From Musa acuminata AAA Group (taxonomy: Eukaryota; Streptophyta; Magnoliopsida; Zingiberales; Musaceae): 64,000 nt of DNA. The position numbers and the translations under genes were made by a program. How positions within the stretch are numbered: the stretch's first letter is position 1; each line of letters starts with the position of its first letter. The notes under the pieces were generated by a model. It had not been told where the DNA came from, ran no database searches, and saw only the letters and a program-made list of their open reading frames with translations. The stretch spans positions 30,217,001-30,281,000 of the forward strand of contig NC_088339.1 of NCBI RefSeq assembly GCF_036884655.1, written 5' to 3'. Below are positions 1 through 14,743 of the stretch, piece by piece.

Positions 1-506
1 GTCTCACTGCCGAGCTTCAAATCCGGATCCAAGCAGGAGTCCTGTTCGTTCTCCTGAACGATCGAGGAAGAATAGGAAGGAGAAAGCAAGGCATATGTAC
101 TCACTTCTGGGGTGGATGCCGCTGAAACCCTAGGACTGAGAGGAGATGCTGAGGGCATATATGGTCTTTGGGAGGAATGATGGGGGCGGTCATGATCGCT
201 ATCATCGCCGGTCGGGCTCAAAGATTGTTTAAGCCTTGCTCGGTCTCGCCGGTGCACGTTCATGTGGCCGCCCAGCGCTTGCGCGGATCGGAATTCTCGT
301 CTGCAAAAGCTGCAAGAATAAGACCTCGGCGGCCATATGTAACCCCCTATGTGGCCTGCGGAGTCCTCGGCGAAGGCTCTTTCTTCCCACGTCGCATGAT
401 GGACATACGAGGAGGTGGCCGCAGGGACCGCTTCACGGATCTGAGAACCAATCGAGGGTTTCTCGCTCAAATCTCTACTCCACATCCAATATTTGCTCCG
501 CTCCAT
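1..506 (-). CDS. SUPERMAN-like C2H2 zinc-finger repressor (partial, 3' end outside window)
   Basis: Read on the minus strand from an ATG at 506, one frame stays open to the window edge (168 codons). It begins [10 protein letters not shown], a start seen in SUPERMAN/RABBIT EARS-type proteins. Residues 58-92 hold one plant C2H2 finger: WPPRSYSC, then C65, C68, the QALGGH core and MNVH, giving zinc ligands C65, C68, H81, H85, followed by the basic [11 protein letters not shown] Ser/Pro-rich linker follows. The last codons in the window read [10 protein letters not shown], resembling the C-terminal EAR repression motif of SUPERMAN, so only a few codons are probably missing. The family acts in the nucleus as DNA-binding repressors of floral or lateral-organ growth genes; that role is family knowledge. 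No intron is needed, as is usual for the family. Which paralogue it is (SUP, RBE, ZFP10 or ZFP11 type) cannot be settled here. Confidence 0.88.
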   Translation of the reverse strand, partial: MERSKYWMWSRDLSEKPSIGSQIREAVPAATSSYVHHATWEERAFAEDSAGHIGGYIWPPRSYSCSFCRREFRSAQALGGHMNVHRRDRARLKQSLSPTGDDSDHDRPHHSSQRPYMPSASPLSPRVSAASTPEVSTYALLSPSYSSSIVQENEQDSCLDPDLKLGSE

Positions 507-3500
507 AGCACTGCGTATTACCGAAGAACAACAGGATCAAAGAGCTTAAAATAGGAGATCCCTACACGGTTGCCTCCTCCGCGCCGGCGATCAACGGGGG
601 AAACATGGAGGAAGGATTGCTACCCTATGAAAGATGTAGGCAGAGAAAGCCTGAGGTAGTTGTACGCGGTAGGTGGTGGTGATTTCTGATTCCTTGGCTT
701 AGAGTGGCTACTATTAGCTTTTCTTTAATACACCACCAGCAGTAGAGTTTGGCCCCTCTCACACTGCACCATTTGTCATAGAAACCTACTTTGTCAACTA
801 CGTAATTCTAATGCAGCAATTTGATGTGCTAAACGAGGATAAAACCTTATCATTAGGAATTATCTGATCGATGGATCTCAAGTAGCACTTAATTTATTGG
901 GCCATCGCCGAATACAAGGACCTCTCATGGACACAGCTCTATGCTTTCGACATGGCTTACATCTTCCACGACTACCATTCCTTCAATCACCTGAGAAGGC
1001 TATACGTTAATTCTTCATCCTGAAAGAAGAAAGAATATGTATGGTAAACAAAAGAGTTGCTTGTTTGACTCAACCATCATTTCTGGGGATTGTCTTGTCT
1101 TGCACAGGGAATGCTGTTCGGAATCTTGATGTCACGTATTCAAGATTGGGTCATGGATTAGGTCTGCCGCAGTTACCGTGTCCTGTCCGACCAGTGTCTT
1201 CCTCTCTGTCCTTGTTAATCTGCTAGAATTCTCGTCTTTCTTCCATCTGTTATCGGGAAGCAAATGTTCTTGGTCCGCAGGGTTGACATTGTTGATGCCA
1301 CACAATGATGAAGAGAGATCTTTTGCCACAAACGAAAGCAACCCCATAACCGAGGCCTTGGGTAATTAATCAACCACTTGTTAGATGAATTTTCCTCGAA
1401 GAAAAGTGTCACTGACGCATACAGATTTATGATCACTGACTGCACTTCTTGTTCTTCTTCGGGAATGAATCCAGCGTGACATATCAAGTTGCACCATTTC
1501 GATCACTGGCATAGAACCCCTCTCGATCGGAACTCAAATAATAGACTCTCTGATCCTAATTAATGTCCATCACAAATGATTCTATGCCATTCGGTCACAG
1601 CGTCGACTCTTCATTTAGTCTGGTCGAAACATGACGATGAACGGTAGTAAGTAGCGTGTTTGGTTTTGTTCGCTGGTACAAACATTGCACGGGAAACTTT
1701 GACAGTGCATTTGACTCTTCCTTTCTACGTATGCCTTTGCACCCAACGACGTGACTCATGCTCGAGTAAATTTTCTCTTTTATCTCGTTCTGTACTGCAA
1801 TTATGATCAGGATGAGATGCTAATGAAAGTTGCCAACTTTGTAGTCTGGCTTCTGGATAAGTTTGCAAAGCTACAGTTGGAATAAAGAAACAGAGGGAGG
1901 AGCAATAAACTAAGATCTCCAGCAGGCTCACAAGTGTCGGTTGGAATTTTGTGTTCATTCTTCCTGAGCAAGTTGGATCGAAGCCGAGTACAGTTCACCC
2001 ATGACTGTGTGTCTTCGCGAATGGTACCTCAACTCCATGAGCTGAATTATAAGTCATTTATTCCCGTTCTCCTAATGTCTTCCTTCGAGCCTTTTCGAAG
2101 CAGCCAAGTCCGTAACCTGTTGCCAGCGGAATATTTTAGCCCCAATAAAGTGACATGATAGTTTTCTATTGTATAGGACTAAGAGCGCGACAGGGTATCT
2201 GCCCCGAGCAGTCTAATAAAATGCGTGCCGAAGACTAGAGGCTACGAATGTGAGTACTTTCTTTTGATCGGCCAGTGGTTTTGGCATCGTCTGAACTTTT
2301 TGTTTGTCGTGTTAACTGTTGCCGAGTGATCCTATCAACTAAAGCAAGGAATGATTAGGTGCGATAAGCCATTCATTTTGTACAGAAATTAGTATGTGGA
2401 TTCCCTGCTTGCTTGCCGGAAAAGGATCGCCCAAAGGTTGTCGTCTGTAGTGTCTCAAGTAAAAGAGTCATATGAGCACTGATAAATTTCACTGTGTTAT
2501 TAGTATGTCTTTAGTTATTATATTACCACTCATGCAATGGATTCAGCATGAAGTATGCAACTACTACTATCAATAATTATTCTCTTTGATCAGATTTCCA
2601 TCCAAAAATACAAGAGCATAAAATTTTCTCTCCTTTTTCCGAAGCTTTGGGAAGCAACTACGAGTGAAGCTTAGACACAGTTTCTGCTCGAAACTGGAGA
2701 CTGGTTTGCAGCATCAAGCACAGTGAGGTTTTGATCTCGAGGATTACATATTTATTTCATGGCTGTACTTTTTGCACGAGCTCTGCCTCTAGGGAAGAAC
2801 TGTATGTATAGGAACGAGACTGCCAAAGAGACGAGATTTGGTCTATGGAGAAACTAGATATGTGTGATTGATGGACATAGCCAGGAAGGTGCAGCGAACA
2901 GGTAGGTGTAAGAACAAACTAGTTTTCTCAAGGACAAGACAGGGTGGGACATGAACAATGCCTGCCGTATCTCCATTTCCAACGATGACTTCTAGTTCTG
3001 CGGCACCGAATTAGGGAGCTCAAGTATTCGATCACTTTAACTTTTACGTGATAGAGAATCAAGCTTCAACATTGATCGATTTATGTCACGATGCTTAATC
3101 ATTTCATGTTTCAAGGACAATCATCTTGATTCACGAGTATGGTTAAAGGACAATCAACATGAATAACACTATTCATCAAGCAATACACAGTCCTTTACAC
3201 CATAATTCTTCGTTATGAAGCTTATCTACTCCTCTCTTATGTGTGATATTTACTGATGAATTCCTATTGTAATTTATATTCTGATATCAACCACGAAATC
3301 CTAAACAAGTCCATAACCTGCCTGGAAGAGAAAGACTCTGAGGACTAGAATTAATTGCAAACCCATCATCTGATGGAAAAGCAAAAATTAAATCGATCGT
3401 GATTCTGACTGCTATTCTACCCAAGAAAATTTACATTCTGGGGTTAATTGTTCATGAATATTTTTTACTATACATTTCTCTTCCAGCTTAATCATCATGA

Positions 3501-5893
3501 TGGGGAGACTTGATCACCCAGAGCACATGTGTGTGGTCTGTGCATCATTTGGTTGACAAACACCCATATAATTCAATGACAATATTCTTGCAGTATGATC
3601 CTCATCAAGATTCTGAAGTAAAATAATTCGATCTTTCCAACATGTTGTCCATGCAAGTTGCCGAAGAAATCAAGTGAGATTTTGGTGCAATGTTGAATTG
3701 AAATGTTTCTACTATATAAACTTATCTGAAATCCTACATATATATATATCTTAATGTCAGTCACCCTCAAAATCTAGAAACTTTCAAATCAATCTAGGCA
3801 AGTTCTCTTTTTTCTTCCTTTTTTTTTTGAACTTGGAGAGATATTTTCAATGACAGCATCATGCAAACCTTGGACAGGTCTAAGTTTTGACAAAAGTCAT
3901 GCAACAACAGATGAGGAGTCTCATTTAAACCATAAACTGATGTCTCTGCTTACTCAGGTTCAATGGAAGAACAGGACCATTAACTTGACCTTGCAATGGT
4001 TGCGGAAGACTTCAAATCACATCAGCTTGTGTTGGAACACCTCATTATTAATATATGTTTTTATTCATCAATATAAAGTTTTCAATACTCATTATGAATT
4101 TTGATATTTCTTTCTGATACTCTGCATGTATAAGTAATGAGTTATCCATCCAAAGCATTCCAAGGACTATACATGGCATTTTAATTTTGCATTAAGGCGA
4201 AAAAAGGGCATAAGTTTGATCTCCTTAAAAAGAAAAGATATGAATAGGTTTGATTTTTAATTATATATTCTAATATTATTTCCAGGAATCTCACATTTAG
4301 ATTTGATTCAAGATATTAAACGTGGATATACTCTGATCTCAGTTTGGAAATCCTTAGTGCATAATTTCCTCAGTTTTGTCAACTCTCTGGCCCCCACCCA
4401 AAGAAGTTTAAGTTGGTTTTCTTGAGAGTAGGTCAACTCCTTGCCCCAGTTAGCTAGATCACTCAGAGTCAAGATTCTGATGAGATCTTTCTATTGCTAA
4501 ACTAGATTATGGCAATATATTATGGTAAACATGTAGGTTAGAACCTAGTATAGATTAGAACCTATGTCATTAATGCTGTCATCAATACAGAACCTTGATA
4601 TATGCTGCCTTTGACATATACACCATGCAAGGATTCATAGAAGACAGCTGATAGTTTTCGACAACTGCAGGGTCAAGAAGGACTGAGATGAACACCGCAT
4701 GGAGATAGAGTGGTTTTACTGGTACAACTCTGGGTTTATCAAACTTGGAGCTGTCAAAGGTTGACTCAAGGTTAGAGAAGGTGGCCATTTGGTTTAGGTC
4801 AAATTTGGCATCCCACTTCTAGTTGTAATATTAATCGTTTGCATTGTCTATCTATATCCCTTAGCTACTCATACCTTGGGGAAGAAAAAAACACAAGGAA
4901 AACAGATAAAAGAATACATTGGCAAGAAATTATAGTGTTGAAGAGTGATACAGCCATGAGATGCCAGATCTTATGCAAATCATTCTCAGTGGTATCAGAG
5001 AATGAATGTGTTTATCTATTACAGGACCATGAAATGGGTCAACCTACAGTTGTGTTCATGAAATTTTTTTTAGATATGTGGATCCCAAAAATCTCTCAAT
5101 CAGACTGTCCTATTCAACTCTTACTAAATGCATTTCTCCAGACAACCTACAGTTAAGTCAATCTGACAGGGACTAGGTGTTGGGAGGAAGTTTCTACCAT
5201 GTTGCCATGTCTCTTCATTTCCACATTGGGTGTATAAATATATTGTGTAGGTGATGTTGAGATCAATCCCACAAGTTTCAAAGTCAATATAATCTACCTA
5301 TTGGTTGACTTATGCCCAGGGTCACTGCCACACATGGGTAGGAAAGGATCAATCTTTTCTAGAATTTATTGGCTATCTTTATGTTTCCTCGGATGCCCAA
5401 CATCATAAGACAAATGCAAGGAGAGAATTCGTGTATAGGGTTGTATTATGCCCATTGTACCTTCTAAGACGACAAGCTTCTTCAAATACATGTGTTGATT
5501 TGGAATTCGATCACAGGACTTTACGATCAGTAGGTAATAATTAACTGATATCTTCATTGCTTAATAAACATAACTAGTGTATTATGATTATAAATATCTA
5601 GCATCATAGTAGGTTTTGAAGGAGAGATAAAAGCCAATAACACAGAAGAACCTACACACATGACTTGCTTTGAGTTGGTTCAATCAACAAAACACATTCA
5701 CAAAACAAGTCATAAATGATCTGCGTTTACTGTCAACGATTCAGAGTGATGATTTAGATGGCTGAGTAATCACTTTTGTACATAAATTGTTTAAGCACAC
5801 ATCCACCGTTTTGATTTTAAAGCAGTCTTTACAAATATAAGCACAGGTTTCTGTAATCCAAACAACCATAATTAGTATGCACGACACAAGTGA
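507..5893. other. Intergenic region, no gene recognised
   Basis: This is the spacer between the zinc-finger start and the 3' end of the LHW-like gene. The part next to 506 is the promoter and leader of the zinc-finger gene, but I could not place a confident TATA box. Open frames here are short, lack codon-like composition and match no family I recognise. From about 2.5 kb onward the sequence is AT-rich with small homopolymers. I saw no clear transposon ends or RNA gene. Confidence 0.5.
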
Positions 5894-8800
5894 TCAGAAC
5901 TTGGTGGGCTTGGATGCACGATTTCGCTGCAAAAGTTGCATCAATGGCCATAGAATATGCATCCTGTGGAAGCCTCTGGAAACCTGTTGAAAAGAAAAGC
6001 CATGTCGTCGTTTTTAATCTCATTCATCAATGTTGAATGATTACCAAGTTGAAAACCTTAATATCTGCTAACCTCGATTATGAAATGAGCCCAAAGCTTG
6101 TCAGATCGACTTTCCAGAATTCCCTTCAGGATCGTCAGCTGTAGGCGCCTAATGACATGCGCAATTTCCAGAAAGAGCCCGTAGTCACTGCACAGAACCT
6201 GATCAGATACATCTCTTAGTAAGGAGGTCGAAAATAATTATTTATTTGATATTTCGTTATAATGTATTACCTCTACAAGAATTTGCCCAGGTTGGTCAAG
6301 GTATTCGACTACTATGGGCCAAACTTCTGGTTGGCTGCCCTGTTCACAGGTTGAGTTGGCTCCATTAGCTTGAGTATGAGGTTTCACAGAATTGTCAACC
6401 TCAGTTTTAACCTGCAATAATTTCCACATATCAGAAAGAATATGATCTACATGTGGTATTCATAAGATTTTCGGCAGGAATTGTCATCCAATTTTTACTA
6501 GGGTATTTCTTAAACAAAATAATTTCCTTGCAAGGTAGTCATGATTGCAGCAAAATCGAGGTAGTTCTCTAATAGAACAAACAATGTTTAGGGCTCATAT
6601 TCTATATATCAAGTTGAGCCCAGGAACCTATGATCAACATTATGTTGCCTTCCTTTGTTACAAGGCTACTAGACATACTCTATATCATCACATGGGTGCC
6701 ATCTCGAAGCTCAGATAAGTGCATGAGCATTAATCATGTGCTTTGAGTGAGCCACATTTTCAGTCATCCATACCATGATATGGATCACCACATTCAGAGT
6801 CATGTACACACACAAAACAATCCTATAACTGACGAATTTAGGTTGAGAAATGAGATAACCAATGACAATTTGGAAACACCAAGAATCCGCAAGCAAAATA
6901 ATAGCAAAAAAATTTAGGTAGATAAGGGACAAATGTTAAATTATAGATAACCAGGTAGAGCGATTAAATGGTGCACAGAAAGTATTACTAATGATTTTAA
7001 ACAGTGTTACTAGAAGTGCTTATGATAATCAGGAACTCCATGATGGTTCATATACCTTTGTATGCGCAGTTTGTTTCAGTTTTTCAGCCTGAGAGGAGAT
7101 GCTTTGGAGGAATAACATATGGCTTACAGTTCTATCCAACAACGTGTCAATGCTGCACTGTATAGCACAAGAAAATGACATTAGAACAGATGATTCCAAG
7201 TTCAGAAGATATGATATAGTAATAGCACTTCTTAATCAATGAGCTCTGGAATGGTTTACCTTTGATCCATTAGGAATAAGCTCCCGCAACTCCTTAACTC
7301 GGTCTTGAATCAACTGTCTGTCTCTTGGCCTTGGTTTGTGGCTGTTGCCTTTTCTACCTCCTCTTTTGTTTATCATGGACAACTTTCTACTGTTGTGTCC
7401 TTTAGCCATGCGATTGTTGTTATCTCCACTAGTTGACCCACAGATACTTATGCAAGAAGAAATTGTTGGAGAGTTCATGTATTCTTCATCTTTTGATATG
7501 GATGTAGACCTTGGATGAGTAGTTGTCAACAAACTTCCCATGTGCAAAACACTAGATTCACTCTCTCTGACGGAAGATTCAATGAGCTTCTCTGAAGAAT
7601 TATTTCTGAATGATCTCAAAGATTTCCCCTCAAATGCATCATCATTTGAGTCACAAAGTAAACTGCTTACCATTGTGTCCAACAGATATTCTGTGTCATT
7701 TTCTTCAATTAACCATGAACCTAACTCATTAAATGTGCGATCATAATACTCAGATCCCACAGTTTGGAAGTTGGTAATTGAACTAATGGGTCCATGTCCA
7801 TCATCCACTGGTAAAGTGGTGTTCAAGAAACAGCCATCATATTCTTCTACAGAAGCCATTCCAAGTACCTTGTGTAGCTCTGATTCAATTGGAAAGCTAG
7901 GAAATCTGCTAATATAATTCTTATCTGATTCCTTATATGTAATATCTTCAACACTTGTAGTGTAGCCATGGTGCTTTTGACCGGAAATTGATTTACAATC
8001 TAAAGGATCTGGTTGAAAAGTTATTTTTGTCTCACTCTCATTGAAGGAAAAATCGGACATATTGCCTTCAGACAAGTTATTTGGGTGGCCAAAGCATTGC
8101 GGTTCTTCAGTGGATGCAAACCACAAATAATTGGACCTTTCCTTGGTCAAATTTTTATCTGCATCTATTGCATGTATGTCAAGTTTTTTTTCCATAACAT
8201 TTTGTGGTGTTGGAGAATTATGGTTGACCATGAAAAAGGACAATGCATTAGGATCAATAGTCAAAAGCTGTTGTGATTGAGCTGAACTAAATGAACTGAG
8301 AATTGATGTTGAACTGTTGGCCAACAGTGGCTTATTAATTGGTGATGATATGCTTGGACAATGAACGCTTAAATCTGAAGTACCACTATCACGAGCCGCC
8401 AAGTGATGGTAAAGAGTAGAGAATGAGTCTTTAATGTGAAAAACCAATGCTAAATCTTCCACAACCTGAATTTTACAGGGAAAAGAAAATTTCTCAAGAT
8501 GGAACATGGCAAATGATATAAATGGACACACCATGGCAAATGATAAACAACGGAAAATCTCAAAATGATTAACATAAGTTGCACAGCTTGAAGACTTAAT
8601 GCACTCGACTGGAACCAAGAATGTTATATCAAAGATAAAATGAGGAATAATCATAACTTTTAAGCAGGTTCCCTAGGCTGCAGTATAGGCTGCAATAAGG
8701 TGAAATTACTTGCCCTAATCTGAAAACTACCTGGGTTCTCATAACAGGAAAACCTGAAAACAATAAGATGAAAATGAAGAATACAAGATAATGGGAGCTA

Positions 8801-11800
8801 TCTATTAGTTGTTCAAGAGAAAGTTCTCTGTTGATAATCATTTATAAGAAATGGCCTCAGTAAAAGTGCTATAATATTTGTCTAATTGCATTTACTTCGA
8901 TACAAGTGTTTCTCTCTCCAAGAGGGATACATACTGAAAACAGATCGGGATCATGATCCTTCATTCATATTAGATTGTGCTACAGACTGTCTAATGGATG
9001 AAGTACTCTGTTGTTTGTAATTGAAATTTGAAAGATAGAGCAAGGGGATCATTCAACCAAAAGTATTTTTCCTCTTTCTATAGAGACGTATATTAATAAA
9101 AAAAAACTGGTCAGAGGAACCAAATATTTAATGGCACACATAAACTAATATTACTAGATCAGTGGAACAAACCATTTCTAATGAACCGAGCTGCACAACT
9201 CCATAATGGGCAACAGGTACAAGCAGAATAGTCTGCAAAACCACTAAATTGCTTAAGTGCATTTATTAGCAAAATCCATAGACAAAAGGCAAGAGAGCAA
9301 AATCTTTGTAAAACTCTTGATGAAATGGATGCCCACTACCTTAATGTCTGCTGCCAACAGCAGTTGCCAATCCTTGCATGACTGCAAAGAAAAAAATTCC
9401 CTCAATTTTCATTTTCATTGGATGCACAAAATAATAGTAGCCAATTTTGAGATAGCAGTGACCCAACTAACAACTCACATCTGATTGGACTTTAGATTTC
9501 AATTCACAAGCAAAGATCCAGTAATGCCCCTGAGTAAGTGCCACTTTGCCGACAAACCTGTAAGACGAGCATGCAAGCTTCTAAATCAAGATATCCTTGT
9601 TGAGAAAAAAAACTGATGCTACAAGATTCCAGATGCAGGATTCTGAAGATCAACTTGCACAACAGGTATTTTGCTCAACAGAACTTGTAATTTAAGATAG
9701 ACAATCAGCTTGATAAGACAATGAATTTCAGGCAGCAAAAATAATGTTGATTATGGATGGTTTAATTTTCCATTAGCATCAGTGTGTTTCCTGTTCAAAC
9801 TTTCTGACAAGACGAGTATTTTGCTCAGTGTGTTCCAGTTAATTCTGAAGATCGACTTGCATGCCAAGTATTTTGCTCAACACAACATGTAATTTAAGTC
9901 GGACAATCAACTTGGTCAGACAATGAATTCAGGCAGCAAAATTTAATTTGGTTATGGATGGTTAGTTTGCCATCAACATCACAGTGTTCCAGTTCAAAGT
10001 TTTCTGTTTCTTTCTGACCACTACTAGGCACCACATTTTTTGTTTAGATTCAGATATTTTCTTACTTTAGAACCTAGTGCTTGGTCAGGCCTTGGTTGCT
10101 TATTCCGTTTAACCTCATCTTTCCTTGAAAGAATTACTCAGACATCAGGAGCATGTCTCCCTGTTTTAACTGAAGACATAAGAGGGAAAGTCCTATCATT
10201 GTTATGATCAACTATTCCCATTACTGTAACTTTTGGACAGAGTGGAACATGATCAAGAATCTATCTGATAAATAGTAAGATATTCATAAAGGAGCCTTTT
10301 TTCATACGGGTGTGTATCACACTACATAATAACACAACAGTAAGCCTTTTCCATCTATTTGAGAAGGTCCAAATATATACATCCAATTCTAGAATTCTTG
10401 GCTTTATTAGCATTAAATCGGCATAAGAAAGAAGATTTTCAAAGACAGATTTTTTTACATTTGACACCATTTTAGTTAGATATTCTTCTTAGAAGTACTT
10501 AAAGGTCACAGATTGCTAGGGAACACCAAATTATTTGAACCTAAGATTTATAACAAGGCTTCATGAGCTGACATATCCATACAAGGAATGAAAAAATACA
10601 GAAGGATGTCGATGATACACAAATACCAAAAAAATTTAGTTTAATTAACTTGTTAATTGATTTAAAGCAGCCTTTCTGTCATGTCTACGTAAGTTATTAT
10701 GAACGAAACAGAAAAAAGTGACAAAGTATAAAGAGTGACTGACTGTTCAAAAAGTTTAAGATGATAAAACTCTTGAGATAAGAAACTGAGACAGTAGCAT
10801 AACCTGTCTAGAGTCATGGATGGTAATGTGATAGTCAAAAAATATAAAGAGGACAGAAGGAAAACGGGAAAAGCATAACAAATGGATCAGTCTGCATACC
10901 CTTCTCCAAGTGAGTAATGATGATATTTCAAATTTGCCAGTGCCACCTTGATTGGATGAGTGGCACAACTTTGATGTTGAGCATCCTTAGAATCAGCAAA
11001 AGATATCATCCCAGGGTTGATATGAAGAGGTCCATCATATAGAGTATCTTCCAATATAACTCTTGCTTTTGTATCATCAAAATAAGAATCCTCCCATGAC
11101 AATATGCTGAAACAACAATACATGACAGAGCAGTAAACAAAAATAATGGTGCAGAAATAGCATTAACGATGCTGTAACCTAGCTGAATCTCACATTTAAA
11201 GCAAAGATCTTTGCTGATGTTTGTGACTAAGAAAAAAGTAATTGTTCAAACTGTCTATAAATCAGATATCTCTAGAGAAAAAGCACCATAAACAGAAGCA
11301 TCAGCCAGCGTAGTCTAATAGTTGCATAAGTAGAGCATAATCAAGTCAAAAGATGCCACTAATCCAGGTAATATAGAAGTTATATAATAGAAGAAAAAAG
11401 AAATATGCAAAAGTTTTCATAGCCAGTGATTCTTCATGACAGTTTTATCCTTAGTAATGTCTTCTTATTAGTGTTGCTCTGCTGCTCCTTGACATTAATA
11501 AACATAAAAAATAAAAATGGAATCTAGAATGGCACTCTCGAAGTTTGTCTCAGCTTGGCTTGAATTAGAAGTTAATAACAACTATTCATGGATTGAAGGT
11601 AAAAGATAACAATCAAAGTTCCCCAACATTTACATAACTATATATGATTACTTGAATGAAACAGGTTGACCCAGTAAACCAGCTGTTTCAGAGTCAACTT
11701 CTGCCTACAGCAGCATCAAAAATTCAACATAATAACTCTAAGTGAACATTTAAGTTAAACATACCCTGATGCAGTTTAAGAACTAAGACTTGGTGTGCGT

Positions 11801-12025
11801 TTGATTAAGCCAAGGCATAAGTTATATAGGCATTCAGAAGTCAAGTGAAAACAGCATTAATCAAGAACAACTAAATGGATATCCTTCTATCACCAAGTAA
11901 TGGCTATAAAGGAAGAAATCTTACATCTCCGACCCTTGATTAAGCTTCCAAAAAACAGCATAATCCCATTGTGTATTGTGGCACAGACTCCTAAGTAACT
12001 GCCTCAACGCAATGGTGTCTTTCAT
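5894..12025 (-). CDS. LHW-like: LHW-like bHLH transcription factor
   Basis: Ten coding exons on the minus strand: 12025-11925, 11106-10900, 9557-9479, 9381-9340, 9232-9173, 8465-7260, 7157-7056, 6411-6271, 6198-6073 and 5983-5894. They total 2154 nt, 717 residues. Residues 1-34 (MKDTIALRQLLRSLC... YAVFWKL) open the bHLH-MYC_N-like region typical of LONESOME HIGHWAY; WEDSYFD, the exon-3 segment GKVAL and DWQLLLAADIK continue it. The large sixth exon is a low-conservation middle. The bHLH starts at RPRDRQLIQDRVKELRELIP and continues across an intron as CSIDTLLDRTVSHMLFLQ, an atypical basic region as in LHW. A C-terminal ACT-like part follows (ILVEVLCSDYGLFLEIA). In the family the protein pairs with TMO5-type bHLH factors to promote vascular cell division and cytokinin synthesis. 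The length is slightly above the roughly 650 residues of Arabidopsis LHW. Start choice: the first ATG giving the family N-terminus. Confidence 0.9.
9640..10007. repeat. Tandem duplication in intron 2 of the LHW-like gene
   Basis: A segment of about 165 bp starting at 9640 (ATTCTGAAGATC...) recurs at 9842 with a period of about 202 bp. Both copies contain GTATTTTGCTCAAC, then TGTAATTTAAG, AGACAATGAATT, GGCAGCAAAA and TTATGGATGGTT in the same order. The copies have diverged by scattered substitutions. The repeat lies inside a long intron and does not touch splice sites. Confidence 0.8.
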
Positions 12026-14743
12026 TTAGAAACTTGATATACGAACTCTGAAATCGTAAAAATCCCAAGAAATCATACACCCTTCTCAGCTGCCTCGGTA
12101 GGAGCCCCGTCCTGCCTGCTTCCTCCGCAAACCAGCTCGTCGTTTGATCGGTGGCTCAGCAGAACTAAGTAGCAATAAGCGCATCGTTTGTCTCCGCCTA
12201 CTGGTTTCTAGGTAGGCTATAGCCGTGTTGGCAGTCGGGTACCCGCTGTCCGACACAAAAAGAACCGGTGACGAAGCACTCAAGAAGTTATTCGGCCCCG
12301 TTGTTTTCCTCGAGTAAGATGAAACCTAAAAAGTTCAATCTCCTAACTGATACAGAGACGAACGATTAAAGCTTAAGATCTATCTACTCAAGACCGCTCT
12401 CGCTCATGATCGATCCCAGCGACATCAATAAATTTCTTGCTTGTTAACAGCTAACATAGATTTCTATCGTACTTTCATGTGGCACCATCTTATCAACCGC
12501 AGCGTCACACGACGATTCCAGGGAACACAAACGTAGATAGAGAAGCACCACAAAAAGCACCTTTGTGCGCACTTGTTCTTGCAGAGAGACAAGCAATCTC
12601 CTGATGTCTTTGGAAAAATCAAGATCTTTCCCCAAGATCCAAACTTTTTAGTATCTATTCAGGAAGTATGTTGAGAACTTCAGAAAAAAGAGCAAATTAG
12701 CAAACAAAAACCAGAAGCATCACCAATTTCGGAATGCGAAGCTATTTCCGACGGGTGCGAGGGTCACGGTATGGATGTGAACCCCGTTCCTAAGAGACTT
12801 TTTACCTAAGGAAACAGCGAAAGAGACAATTCTAGCGAAACAGGAAGCGGGAGGACAGAGACAGGGGTGGGATTCCAATTTGTTGCGTTGCTCCCGCAGC
12901 TCTTCGAGGTTTGCCTTTTAACGAGCCTTATGCCGGACGTGAAAAGAGCCACTAAACTGCATTAAAGACTTTGACCAAAACTTTACGTGTCCTACCCGTT
13001 TTCGATACCCTCTTTCTCTGCGTTGTCCCACACGTGGAGCGGAGGCTACCGCAGCCGAGGGACAGGTACAGAATGGGTAGATTTCAACTTAGCCCGACCT
13101 ATGTCCGCGATCGGCGTCGGCATGAGAAAGCAGTGATTCCTACCCAGATGCGTACCAGTGTCAACGTCCTATCCCGTGATTCGTAGCTCGAGAGGTCCCA
13201 CAAAGTAGGTGAGTGCCGGAGGATTACGTCGGCATGATGTGTAACGACGTTGGGATAAGAATGATTGGTCCCTAAAATATGTTATCGCTATGAAAAATCG
13301 AATTTTTAATGTGCGTTTCAATTTCTAAACATACAAATAACAGCAATCCGACTTGCAGCTGGCAAGCATCAACTAGCAAAAATAATAGGTATCTTGAGAT
13401 AGTGGTGAAAGAGAAAGTGGCCTCTAATTGTTGTCGTCTAGTTTGTTATTCCATCTTAATCATCTATTTATTAATCATCTCAATTGACAGTTGTCAATTG
13501 TGTTTTTCCAAAATATAATAATAAGATAACTTTATTTTTATTTTTAAATAATCACTAATTTATTTTTGCAAGATGATTCACCTCTTTTGATAATTTTATC
13601 ATTCTTCTATAATCTTTTTTTTTAAGTGGTTCATATGAATAAATTTATTTTAATTAATTTGGTTCAAGTCAACCACTCAAGGGATATCATCCTCCTCCGC
13701 CTTTACTCGGTCTCATAAGGGAAAAAGAATAAGGGGTACAGGGAAGATCATAAAATTATATAATAAATTTAAAATATTAAAAATATATATTTTAAAAAGA
13801 TATGTTTAGGTAAAATTTTCAATAGATGAGTGTCATCCTAAAACTATCTAATATAATATTTAATACATTATCCAATATATCAATTTTTATTATCAAAGGT
13901 TAAAGATTCAAAATATCATTTGATATATTTTTAAAAATATTAACTAGTTTAGGTGAAAAAGAATTTGACAATATATCACAAAGGACCTGAATTCGAATCT
14001 AGCTTTTGTCACTTATATTTTTAAATATAATATGTATATATATATATATATATTCTTTCTATATTCATTAGGTTTTTTATCAATAAATCATTTATTGGTT
14101 TACACCATATTTGAATTATATAGCGATTGTATTGGATTTATATAATATTTTATCAATATCCAAACTTGAGTGGATTTATTTTTCATTCATGATGTGATTG
14201 ATTCATTTTTCGTATTTGGTAAAGTAAAAACATAACGATAAAAACCTTTTTTTTTACACACCTTATTGGTTTTATTTTAATATCGTATCTCTATCAGCTT
14301 CACGACAGCATTTTATAAGAAATATAATTCCTTTTAAAATCGGGTCACTGGTGATGTCTGTTCCCATCTTAAAAATAAATAAATAATTTAATTTTTTTTA
14401 TTTTAGTAGCTACAGTTGCACAAAATCCTTTTTTAATGTGATGTATTATTCGTGTTATTTTAAGGGCGATTGACTCTCACCAACACGATTAATATACTAA
14501 TGGGCGGCATAAGGCACGTCAGTCTCACACTCCAATTGGAAACCCATCACCATCAATCCATTTCCCCGTGGTGGTTGATCAACACCTCCACTCCCATATC
14601 GACGGCCATGATTGGGTCGTGCCACAGAGAAAGAGACGCCCTTCCAAAGAGGAGCACTCGCTTGCGTCAGCTTGTGCGCGTCTCGATGTGAACTCGGCTC
14701 ATCCGTCTCGCACGGGCCGCCAACCAGGAAAGAGCTGATTGCC

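Noticed and set aside
168..554. 128-codon plus-strand frame near the window start
   Set aside because: It is the antisense shadow of the SUPERMAN-like zinc-finger coding sequence, which explains its length.
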